A DNA stretch of 64,000 bases from Phycisphaerae bacterium (lineage in GTDB: Bacteria > Planctomycetota > Phycisphaerae > Phycisphaerales > UBA1924). The translations under genes and the position numbers were made by a program. The stretch lies in assembly GCA_030432255.1 (NCBI GenBank), contig JAUIHS010000001.1, positions 389,628-453,627 of the forward strand. The letters are read 5' to 3'. Shown here piece after piece: positions 9,063 to 15,978 of this stretch. The notes beneath the pieces are model-generated. The model did no database searches, was not told the origin of the DNA, and saw only the letters and a program-made list of their open reading frames with translations. Position 1 is the stretch's first letter, and every line of letters starts with the position of its first letter.

Positions 9063-9317
9063 CTACTTGTCCGGGAAGAACAATTCTTCGCTGTTGTTGC
9101 GGCGCACGATCCGGAAGTGCCGCGCGAGCACGAAGATGAAGAGCAGGACACCGATCCCGATCAGTGTGCCACCGGCGATCGTCTTGCCTGATGTCAGGAA
9201 GACGACTCCCAGCGGGATCAGGATCAAGAGACCGGCGACGCCAACCCAGAGAAGCAGAATGCCGCCGGCGGCGGCACCCAGTTTGGCTTGATCATGTGGG
9301 CTGATCTTGGGAGGCAT
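9063..9317 (-). CDS. Small two-helix membrane protein
   Basis: The 84-residue protein has two hydrophobic segments, about residues 17-40 (GGILLLWVGVAGLLILIPLG) and 48-68 (GGTLIGIGVLLFIFVLA), then a basic stretch RHFRIVRRNN. It is likely an inner-membrane protein with both ends in the cytoplasm. The stop of prfB lies 9 bp downstream of the region upstream of its start, so it may be cotranscribed with prfB. No family was recognised. Confidence 0.65.
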   Translation of the reverse strand: MPPKISPHDQAKLGAAAGGILLLWVGVAGLLILIPLGVVFLTSGKTIAGGTLIGIGVLLFIFVLARHFRIVRRNNSEELFFPDK

Positions 9318-9326
9318 GGTCCGTGC

Positions 9327-10455
9327 TTACCCCTGCGCCTCTCGCTCGGCCAGTTCGCGGCGGCGGCGTTTGAGTTCGGCGTCGATGAAGCCTTCGAGGT
9401 CACCGTCGAGCACTTTCTGCGGGTTCATGATCTCGAAGTTCGTGCGGTGGTCCTTCACGCGGTTGTCATAGATGACATAGGAGCGGATCTGAGTGCCCCA
9501 GCCGCGATCGACTGCGCCGCCCGTGGCCTCGTTCAGTTGTGCGGCCCGCTTTTCTTCCTCGATCTGTTCGAGCTTGGCCTGCAGAACGGTCATGGCCTGG
9601 CGCTTGTTCTGCGGCTGCTCGCGGTGCGAACTGGCCACGACCATGATGCCGGTGGGCTTGTGGACGATGCGAACGGCGGAGGCCACCTTGTTGACATTCT
9701 GTCCGCCGGGTCCGGAGGAACGTGCGAAGGCGGTGATTTCGAGGTCCTTCTCCGGGATCTCGAGCTTGGACTCCTCGAACTCGGGCGTGATATCGACGGT
9801 CGCGAAGGAGGTCTGCCGCTTGCCCTGGGCATTGAAAGGGCTGACCCGCGCCAGTCGATGGGCGCCACGCTCGCACTTGAGGTACCCGAAGGCGTACGGG
9901 CCCTTCACATGGAGGGAGACGGAATCGAGCCCGACTTCCGTGCCGTAGGACTTTTCGAGTTCCTCGACCTTCCACTCCGGGTGCGACTCCAGGTAGTAGA
10001 GGTACATCCGGTAGAGCATCTCGCACCAGTCGTTCGCCTCCGTACCGCCGTCGCCGGCATGAATGGTCAGGAAGCAGTTGCGATGGTCATGCCGCCCGGA
10101 GAGGAGGCTGAGCGTCTCGACCTTCTCCATGCGGCGGGTCACGTCGAAGAGCGTGTCATCCGCCTCCTTGAGGAGATCGGCATCATCCGCCTCACGTGAC
10201 ATCTCGTAGGCGACCTTCGAATCCTCGAAGTCCTCCGCGAGCGCCGTCAGGGGGTCGACCTGTGCCTTGATCGCCTTGAGTTCGGTGACCGTGCGCTGCG
10301 CTGACTCCTGGTCATCCCAGAAGTCCGAGGCGGCCATCTTCTGCTCGAGGTCCTTGAGCTGAGCGACTTTGCGATCGTAGTTAAAGAGAGTCGCGGATGG
10401 TCAAGATCCGCGCCTCAAGATCGTCGATCACATTCTGGTGGGTTTCAAAGTGCAT
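9327..10455 (-). CDS. prfB: Peptide chain release factor 2, expressed by +1 programmed frameshift
   Basis: RF2 ends translation at UGA and UAA. The main frame contains the RF2-specific SPF motif (ARVSPFNAQGK) and the catalytic GGQ loop (SSGPGGQNVNKVAS). Translation must begin at the ATG at 10455 (MHFETHQNVIDDLEARIL) in another frame. That frame stops after 24 codons at TAA (10383-10381) inside CTT-TAA-C. A +1 slip at the CTT gives L-N-Y-D, matching E. coli L-D-Y-D at CTT-TGA-C. The product would be 375 residues (365 in E. coli). There is no alternative start between the previous stop in the main frame and Met at 10337. The site uses UAA instead of the usual UGA and lacks an obvious AGGGGG element upstream. 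Confidence 0.93.
10380..10386 (-). other. Programmed +1 ribosomal frameshift site in prfB (CTT-TAA-C)
   Basis: Read on the minus strand, codon 24 is CTT, followed in frame by TAA and then C. Slippage of tRNA-Leu from CUU to UUU by one base places AAC-TAC-GAT in frame. The site is at the same protein position as the E. coli site (codons 25-26), and the downstream Tyr-Asp is conserved. The stop is TAA rather than TGA, and no Shine-Dalgarno-like stimulator is visible in the 15 bases upstream. Confidence 0.85.
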
Positions 10456-10611
10456 GGTGGGGGAGTGTACCCGCTTCGGCCCGGGCGGGACACACGCGAC
10501 GCCGGGAAGAGAGGTCGGAACGAGAATTTCTTGCGTGCCGCGCGAGTTCCACACGCGGGCGACGTTCCTTCCCTGTCAGAACGAACCTCAACTGCCTATG
10601 GAGCTCACCCA

Positions 10612-11514
10612 ATGTCCAGATATCGCCTGAGTACCCTGCTCCTCATCCTCGCCGGCGCCCTTGTCCTCGCGACCCCGTCCCCCGCTCCCGCACAGTCCGG
10701 GGGACGCGCACAGGAAACGTCTCCCTTCTACGATCGCTTCGATCTCGAGTTTCGCGGCGGCACCCTCGAGGCCTACCTCAGCGCCGTACGAACCGCCTCG
10801 GGATTCTCGAACATCGTGGTCGCCGGTCCCGCCGACCGCCTCCCCATGCCGGCCGTGACGCTGGAGCGGATCACGGTTCTCGACGCGGTGGCACTGGTCG
10901 ATTCGCTCCCCGCGGAGCCCAACGTCGATGTGGATGTCGACAAACTCGACAACGCCCTCGTCGTCAGCGTGCAGGATCGCGCCCGTCGAGCCAAGCCACT
11001 GACCGACGAGTCCTCCGTGTGGAGCCTCACCGGACTCATCAGCGACGACATGCCGGCTGAGGACATCCTCACCGCAGTCGAGGCCGGTATCGGCCTGCTC
11101 GATGGCGAGTCCGAGATCCGCTACCACGACGAGACGCAACTGCTCATCGTTCGAGGTCCGGAGCGGCACCTCACCATGGTGCACAGCCTGATCAGCGAAC
11201 TGAAAGTCTCAGTCTCCCGGAAGAACGCGTCCAGCGAGATGAAGAGTCGAGCTGAAGCCTTTGACAACATGAAGCATGAAATCGAAGCGTCCCGCGAGCG
11301 CATTCTGCAGCTTGAGATGGCAGTGGAGAATGCCCAGGTCGCGAGCATCGAGTTCCGGGAACGCGCCCGCTCGCTCCAGGCCATGCTCGATGACGAACGT
11401 GCGAAGAGTGCCGATGCCCTCGCTCACCAGAAAATGTCCTCACAGACCCGGATCCACGAACTTCAGAGCATGGTCGCACGACTCGAGTCGGCGCTCGCCG
11501 AGCAGAGTCGCTGA
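10612..11514 (+). CDS. Secreted protein with secretin/STN-like N-terminus and coiled-coil C-terminus
   Basis: The 300-residue product starts at MSRYRLSTLLLILAGALVLA, a signal peptide with a likely cleavage after PAPAQ-S. Residues about 40-115 (FDLEFRGGTLEAYLSAVRTA .. VTLERITVLDAVALVDSL) resemble the short STN/secretin N-domain, in which a small beta-alpha unit precedes a repeat. Residues about 140-190 (YHDETQLLIVRGPERHL) resemble a second secretin-type N subdomain. The last about 100 residues are charged heptads predicted to form a coiled coil. There is no secretin barrel. It is followed by an ECF sigma factor gene, so an envelope or periplasmic sensor role is plausible but inferred. The ATG at 10612 is chosen because the signal peptide starts there. 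Confidence 0.65.
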   Translation: MSRYRLSTLLLILAGALVLATPSPAPAQSGGRAQETSPFYDRFDLEFRGGTLEAYLSAVRTASGFSNIVVAGPADRLPMPAVTLERITVLDAVALVDSLPAEPNVDVDVDKLDNALVVSVQDRARRAKPLTDESSVWSLTGLISDDMPAEDILTAVEAGIGLLDGESEIRYHDETQLLIVRGPERHLTMVHSLISELKVSVSRKNASSEMKSRAEAFDNMKHEIEASRERILQLEMAVENAQVASIEFRERARSLQAMLDDERAKSADALAHQKMSSQTRIHELQSMVARLESALAEQSR

Positions 11515-11618
11515 CTCGGTGCTCCTTCTGAGCCGTCGCAGTATCAATTGCAGCCGGGCCCTGCGAAGATGGAGTTCGTTGCCTGTCCCAGCCCTCGACC
11601 CAAGATGCGGACCCACAC

Positions 11619-12173
11619 GTGGCCGAGAGTGTCACATCTTTGACCGCCGCGATCGCCTCGGGAGATACCGAGGCGTTCGCGCAGTTCTACGAGGACTGGT
11701 TCGATGAACTCTATGCGTATGCCCGGTCAGCTACCCGCCGCGACGAGTCCTTCTGCCTCGACCTCATCCAGGACGTCATGCTCAAGGTCATCCGGCATCT
11801 GCCACCCATCGACTCCGAGCCTGCCCTGCGTCTCTGGCTCCGACGCGTTGTCGCCAACACGGCACGTGATCGTTTCCGCACCGAATCGCGGCGACTTCGC
11901 CGCGAGCAGCGACATGCAGATGCGAGGCCGGAAGTCACCGAAACCGCCGACACGAATGACGAACTCGAGGTCCGCCTGAAATGGCTGCGGGATGAACTGA
12001 CATCCATGGACGACGAACTCGCCGAATTGATCACCGCTCGGCATCGCTTCGGTTGGACCATGGCGCGGATCGGTGCCGTGTTTGGTCTGCACCCATCCGC
12101 CGCCGACGGTCGCACCCGTCGAGCCACCACCGCACTGAAACGCAAGGCCAGGGAGGTTTTTGATGAGCCCTGA
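11619..12173 (+). CDS. ECF-type RNA polymerase sigma factor
   Basis: The 184-residue protein has region 2 with FAQFYEDWFDELYAYARS, DLIQDVMLKVIRHL and LRLWLRRVVANTARDRFR. Region 4 has LTSMDDELAELITAR and a helix-turn-helix WTMARIGAVFGLHPSAADGRTRRAT. It would direct RNA polymerase to a small regulon. The start is GTG at 11619; no strong Shine-Dalgarno is visible, so the start is uncertain. The gene overlaps the next by 11 bp, and that next gene encodes a single-pass membrane protein that may be its anti-sigma factor. Region 4 has a somewhat unusual GLHPSAADGRTRRA in place of the usual S-x-x-A-V-x-x-R recognition helix. Confidence 0.85.
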   Translation: MAESVTSLTAAIASGDTEAFAQFYEDWFDELYAYARSATRRDESFCLDLIQDVMLKVIRHLPPIDSEPALRLWLRRVVANTARDRFRTESRRLRREQRHADARPEVTETADTNDELEVRLKWLRDELTSMDDELAELITARHRFGWTMARIGAVFGLHPSAADGRTRRATTALKRKAREVFDEP

Positions 12174-12681
12174 ACAGCATGACCATGACAGGACGCCGGC
12201 ATTGAGCGAGGCGGGTGAAGCACGCCGCGACGCGATGCTGGTCGAACTCCAGCGGACGATGCGTCGCCGGCAGGAGCGCCTGAGTGCTGTCCGCCGCACG
12301 TGCGGCACGGGCCTGCTCGTCATTCTCCTCGGCATCGCGATCTTCCTTCAGTCCCGCCCTCCGGCACCATCACCGGCGCCGACGCCGCAGATCGTCGAAC
12401 TACCGCCCGGCATCGCCCCCGAGCAGCCCGAACCTCGATCACGGATCGTCCGGATTGACACGGATGCCGATGTGGTCAGCCGATACGCGATCACACCGAC
12501 CCTGCGCCCGGACGTCATGCTGACCTCACAGGACGGCTACCTCGCAAACGTGATCTACGTTGACGACAGCACGTTGCTCGATCTCCTCGACGAGATGGGA
12601 CGTCCGACCGGAATCGTGCGCATGGATGGGCGCATCACGCTGACGAACGCAGTCACGGACCCGATGCCGATGGGTCTGTGA
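12163..12681 (+). CDS. Single-pass membrane protein, candidate anti-sigma factor
   Basis: The 172-residue protein has a charged cytoplasmic N-terminus (about 45 residues), one membrane helix (TGLLVILLGIAIFLQS, about residues 50-66), a Pro-rich linker (PPAPSPAPTPQ) and an outer domain of about 95 residues. The ATG at 12163 has a perfect GGGAGG seven bases upstream and lies inside the sigma factor gene, so the two are translationally coupled. Topology and coupling are those of an anti-sigma factor, but no zinc-anti-sigma HxxxCxxC motif is present in the N-terminus, so this is inference. It ends 29 bp inside the convergent zinc-ribbon gene. Confidence 0.55.
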   Translation: MSPEQHDHDRTPALSEAGEARRDAMLVELQRTMRRRQERLSAVRRTCGTGLLVILLGIAIFLQSRPPAPSPAPTPQIVELPPGIAPEQPEPRSRIVRIDTDADVVSRYAITPTLRPDVMLTSQDGYLANVIYVDDSTLLDLLDEMGRPTGIVRMDGRITLTNAVTDPMPMGL

Positions 12682-13885
12682 CGACCGTGTTCCAGCCGCA
12701 CTCCGGACAGCCATCCAGGCCCGTCAGGTCGTATCCGCACTTCGGACAGCCCCCGCGCCGAAGTCGCATGACGCGCCGGGTCTCGCTGACCGCTGCGAAC
12801 GTGATCCACAGCACGAAGCCGTAGAGCACACTGTTGATCAACAGTCCCGGAAACAGCGGGCGGATCGGAAGGATGATGTCGGTGCGGCCCGATAGTGTGG
12901 GAACGCCGAACCCCACCCTGTGAGACTCCCTTCGTGGATTGGCGGAGGTGGTGTCGTACCAGTCCGTCTGTTCAAGGCATCGGAACGGCCAACCGACGCG
13001 GCGAACCTGAATGGTGAATGAAGTGTTGGTTTGCTGATAGTGGATCGACTGCCCGAGAGTCGTGAGATGCACCTGGTCCTGCGCCCGGGCGGGCCACTTG
13101 TCAGGGACGTCGATGACCCACGGACCGCTGTCATGCTCGCGTGGCGGCGGGTACCCAAAGGGTGCGTCGCCGAGTGCGCGACGGATCACATCGCCTGCAT
13201 TGATGTCCATCCTGTTGAGGTCGGCGAGCCTCGGCGGCGTGGATCTGTGGAGGGGACGGTGATGAATAAACGGTGACTGGCGTGCTGACACGATCCAGGT
13301 CACGGCAACCGTCGCCACCAACCCGGCGAGCAGGATCAGCGGGATCGCACGCACAGACTCCAACACGCCTCTCCTGCGCACGCGGCGAACGCTGAGGCGC
13401 ACGGCCGTGAAGAGCATCCAGAACGCCGTTCCGTGCATGAGCGCATTAATCGCCAGCGCCGCCCCATTGACAGCGGTGGCCTGGAACAGGTGCGTGCCCT
13501 CTGAATTGAATATCACCCAGGCGCCATGACTGCGCGCCGGGAATCCGGTCCAGAGTTGGTAGGCGATGGCCGGCTCAAGCGGCTCACCGTCGTAGGTCAC
13601 CCGGGCGGGTGGTGGGAAGTAATACCTGGTGTGAAGGAATGAAACCGTCCAGCCGAGGCCGCTGCCCGTCCGCCCGCCGACAGGTTTGCTCGGCCACACG
13701 AGGTCGGAGTCCGGCCAGGGCGGTGGGGGCGTGGTCCCAGTCGCCCACTGGTCATCCCGCCACGCATACGACCCCCATTGTCGGACCGCCCCGGAAGTGA
13801 GCACGGCTGACACCAGACCGATCGCCATCCACAACACAATCATGCCGCAGGTACGCAGCGGATGATGCCGTGGGGCGTCGCTCAT
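12653..13885 (-). CDS. Membrane protein with C-terminal zinc ribbon
   Basis: The 410-residue protein has an N-terminal membrane helix (LRTCGMIVLWMAIGLVSA), central helices near 155-215 (INALMHGTAFWMLFTAV, AIPLILLAGLVATVAV) and a late helix (LINSVLYGFVLWITFAAV). A zinc ribbon at the C-terminus reads CPKCGYDLTGLDGCPECG (four cysteines). Outer parts are soluble domains of unknown role. Paralogues with the same ribbon are at 40542-41348 and 49871-50359. The ATG at 13885 overlaps a TGA of an upstream remnant as ATGA. Function is unknown; the ribbon is probably structural or protein-binding on the cytoplasmic face. Confidence 0.75.
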   Translation of the reverse strand: MSDAPRHHPLRTCGMIVLWMAIGLVSAVLTSGAVRQWGSYAWRDDQWATGTTPPPPWPDSDLVWPSKPVGGRTGSGLGWTVSFLHTRYYFPPPARVTYDGEPLEPAIAYQLWTGFPARSHGAWVIFNSEGTHLFQATAVNGAALAINALMHGTAFWMLFTAVRLSVRRVRRRGVLESVRAIPLILLAGLVATVAVTWIVSARQSPFIHHRPLHRSTPPRLADLNRMDINAGDVIRRALGDAPFGYPPPREHDSGPWVIDVPDKWPARAQDQVHLTTLGQSIHYQQTNTSFTIQVRRVGWPFRCLEQTDWYDTTSANPRRESHRVGFGVPTLSGRTDIILPIRPLFPGLLINSVLYGFVLWITFAAVSETRRVMRLRRGGCPKCGYDLTGLDGCPECGWNTVVTDPSASGP

Positions 13886-13968
13886 GCGATCTCCTTCGTG
13901 CCGCACTCCGGACAGATCGACAACCCCACCTGGTCATACCCGCACGTCGGGCAGCGGTGGCGAGAAGT
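13882..13968 (-). pseudogene. Remnant C-terminal zinc ribbon of a lost paralogue
   Basis: In the frame ending at the TGA at 13884-13882, the sequence reads RHRCPTCGYDQVGLSICPEC then GTKEIA-stop. This is the same C-terminal zinc ribbon as in the neighbouring gene. The frame is open only back to a TGA at 13971-13969 and contains no start codon, so nothing upstream of the ribbon survives. The stop overlaps the next ATG as ATGA, as would be expected if a complete upstream cistron once existed. I read it as the 3' end of a decayed tandem paralogue, cut off near the end of the aminotransferase gene. Confidence 0.6.
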
Positions 13969-13982
13969 TCAACGCAAGGCGG

Positions 13983-15233
13983 CTACTTCAGCCCCTCCAC
14001 GAACTCGTGCACGCGCTTCACGCCCTCGACGATCTGCTCCTCGCCGCATGCGAAGGTCATGCGGATGCACTTCTCGGCGCCCGTCCCGAAGTCCTCGCCG
14101 GGGACCACCGCAACGTGCTTCTCCTCCAGCAGCGCTGTCGCAAAGTCCGCCGCGGCGTTGATCGTCCGGCCTCCCTCCGACGTCTTGCCGAAATGCGCTG
14201 ACACATCCGGAAAGGCGTAGAACGCGCCGGTCGGAACGGGGCAGATCATATCGGGGATGCGCTTGAGTGCGTCGTACATGACCTTGCCGCGATGGCGGTA
14301 CGCCTCGCACATGGCCTTCACCTGGGCCTCGCATTCGCGGAGAGCGACGGGGATCGTCTCCATGATGAAGCCCGGGATTGCAGTGGTGGACTGGCCCTGC
14401 AACTTCTTGATACCCGCGGCAATCGATGCGCCGAATGCGCCGCTTCCTGCCATGTAGCCGACACGCCAGCCGGTCATGGCGTAGGCTTTGGACAGGCCGT
14501 TGACCGTGATCGTGCGGTCCGCGACTTCGGGGATCGACCCCACGGACATGAAGGGATCCGGGCCGAGGATGATCTTCTCGTAGATCTCGTCGGAGATGAT
14601 CACGATGTCGGGGCAGGTCGTCGCAGCGGCCTCGGCAATCACGGCGGCGATGGCGCGCAGTTCATCCGGGCTGTACATCGTGCCGCAGGGGTTGCTCGGC
14701 GAGTTGAGGACGATGGCCCGCGTGTTCTTCGTGATGGCCTGGCGGATCTGTTCGGGCCTGGCCTTGAAGTCCGAGGCGGCGTCGGTCACAACTTCCACGA
14801 TGACGCCACCGGCCAACTGGACCTGCGGCGCGTAGCTGACCCAGGCGGGAACGGGGAGGATGACCTCCTGGGGCGGGTCGCTGCCGGCGGGGGGGTCCAG
14901 CAGGGCATGGAAGACGTGGTGGAGGCTCTGCTTGCCACCCGCCGAAACCACGACGTGCTCCGAGGTGACATCCGGGATGCCGTTCTCTTCACGCAGTTTC
15001 TGGGCGATCGCCTCGCGGCAGTTCGGGTCTCCGGGGACGGGAGCGTAATGCGTATTGCCTGCCGTGAGGGAGGCACAGGCGGCCTCGATGATGGGCTCGG
15101 GCGTGATGAAGTCCGGCTCGCCGGTGGCGAACGTGAGGACTTCAATCCCGTGAGACCGGAGTTCCTTGGCTTTCGCACTGACGGCGAGGGTGGACGAGGG
15201 TTTGAGAGCGGACACACGTCGCGAGAGTCGCAT
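13983..15233 (-). CDS. Class I/II pyridoxal-phosphate aminotransferase, aspartate aminotransferase type
   Basis: The 416-residue enzyme begins SRRVSALKPSSTLAVSAKAKEL and has FATGEPDFITPEPII, a typical AspC/PatA fold-type I start. Further motifs are LNSPSNPCGTMYS, IISDEIYEKI, the PLP lysine in VNGLSKAYAMTGWRVGY and a late IRMTFACGEE. It moves an amino group between aspartate (or prephenate or another amino acid) and 2-oxoglutarate. The ATG at 15233 has GGAGGA 9 bases upstream. Substrate cannot be fixed from sequence; prephenate/aspartate aminotransferase is as likely as plain aspartate aminotransferase. Confidence 0.88.
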   Translation of the reverse strand: MRLSRRVSALKPSSTLAVSAKAKELRSHGIEVLTFATGEPDFITPEPIIEAACASLTAGNTHYAPVPGDPNCREAIAQKLREENGIPDVTSEHVVVSAGGKQSLHHVFHALLDPPAGSDPPQEVILPVPAWVSYAPQVQLAGGVIVEVVTDAASDFKARPEQIRQAITKNTRAIVLNSPSNPCGTMYSPDELRAIAAVIAEAAATTCPDIVIISDEIYEKIILGPDPFMSVGSIPEVADRTITVNGLSKAYAMTGWRVGYMAGSGAFGASIAAGIKKLQGQSTTAIPGFIMETIPVALRECEAQVKAMCEAYRHRGKVMYDALKRIPDMICPVPTGAFYAFPDVSAHFGKTSEGGRTINAAADFATALLEEKHVAVVPGEDFGTGAEKCIRMTFACGEEQIVEGVKRVHEFVEGLK

Positions 15234-15453
15234 CAAGCAGTCCTCCGGGGAACCGAACCAAACAGGTTGCGAATACAAGTGAGTGGTTTGTGAATCTGAT
15301 GTGTATCGGGTACATTCCGCCGCCCGTCGCAGGACGCGCGGGCGGTTTGCCGGTGTCTGGCCGCGATGGTAAGATGCTCGGCTCCACTTTGCCGTGGACG
15401 CGACGGTTTCGATTCAAATTTTCCCGACCCGGGTTGCAGAGGATTCTCCCGTT

Positions 15454-15723
15454 ATGGCTATCTCCGCCGAGCGCCGTGCCGAACTCATCAGCGAATACCG
15501 TGTTCACGATGGTGATACGGGTTCGCCCGAGGTGCAGATCGCGATCCTGACCGAGGACATCCGCGAACTGACTGAGCACCTGAAGTCGAACAAACACGAC
15601 TTCTCGACGCGTCGCGGCCTCCTGGCGAAGGTGAGCCGTCGGAACCGCCTCTCTTCCTACCTTCGGAAGAACGATCGCGAGCGCTACCAGACGCTCATCT
15701 CCCGACTCGGCCTGCGCAAGTAA
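15454..15723 (+). CDS. rpsO: Ribosomal protein S15
   Basis: The 89-residue product [20 protein letters not shown] has the conserved S15 features [26 protein letters not shown] and [11 protein letters not shown]. It binds 16S rRNA helices 20-22 in small-subunit assembly. The ATG at 15454 has GAGGA upstream. It precedes pnp as in many bacteria, with a terminator-like hairpin directly after its stop. Confidence 0.96.
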   Translation: MAISAERRAELISEYRVHDGDTGSPEVQIAILTEDIRELTEHLKSNKHDFSTRRGLLAKVSRRNRLSSYLRKNDRERYQTLISRLGLRK

Positions 15724-15745
15724 CCGCGGGCCGCGGTTCTTTTTG
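15723..15745 (+). terminator. rpsO terminator or attenuator before pnp
   Basis: Directly after the rpsO stop, AACCGC-GGGCC-GCGGTT forms a compact stem-loop followed by CTTTTT. This is a standard intrinsic terminator. Read-through or processing would be needed for rpsO-pnp cotranscription. Confidence 0.75.
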
Positions 15746-15810
15746 CGTACTGCCCGCTGGCGCGGGACAGTTCATACAACGTGTGGTCGTCGGGCACGCC
15801 GGCGGCAGTA

Positions 15811-15842
15811 GGCAACATGCAGGATCGCACCTGCCGGTTGCC
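15811..15842 (+). promoter_or_regulatory. Stem-loop in the pnp leader
   Basis: GGCAAC pairs with GTTGCC and, inside, GCAGG pairs with CCTGC, with a 2x2 internal loop and the six-base loop ATCGCA. The structure is in the 5' leader of pnp, where E. coli has an RNase III-processed hairpin that mediates PNPase autoregulation. A similar role here is inference. Confidence 0.5.
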
Positions 15843-15978
15843 TCCTGCCCTCAAGGCATCCTCGATCGGTCGCACTCCACCCAGTGCGCCCCGGCCGCGC
15901 GACTCGGGCCCGGACTCCTTTGTTGAGTGAGTCCCTCCCCCGTCCCGGCGGAGGCCTTCAAGGCGAGAACATCTCCCC

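Noticed and set aside
7907..9151. Antisense open frame of 414 codons over pheT
   Set aside because: pheT is certain on the other strand and the antisense product has no domain or good start.
14292..15293. Antisense open frame of 333 codons over the aminotransferase gene
   Set aside because: The opposite strand encodes a complete aminotransferase with all family motifs; the antisense product has no recognisable domain and is a GC-rich shadow.
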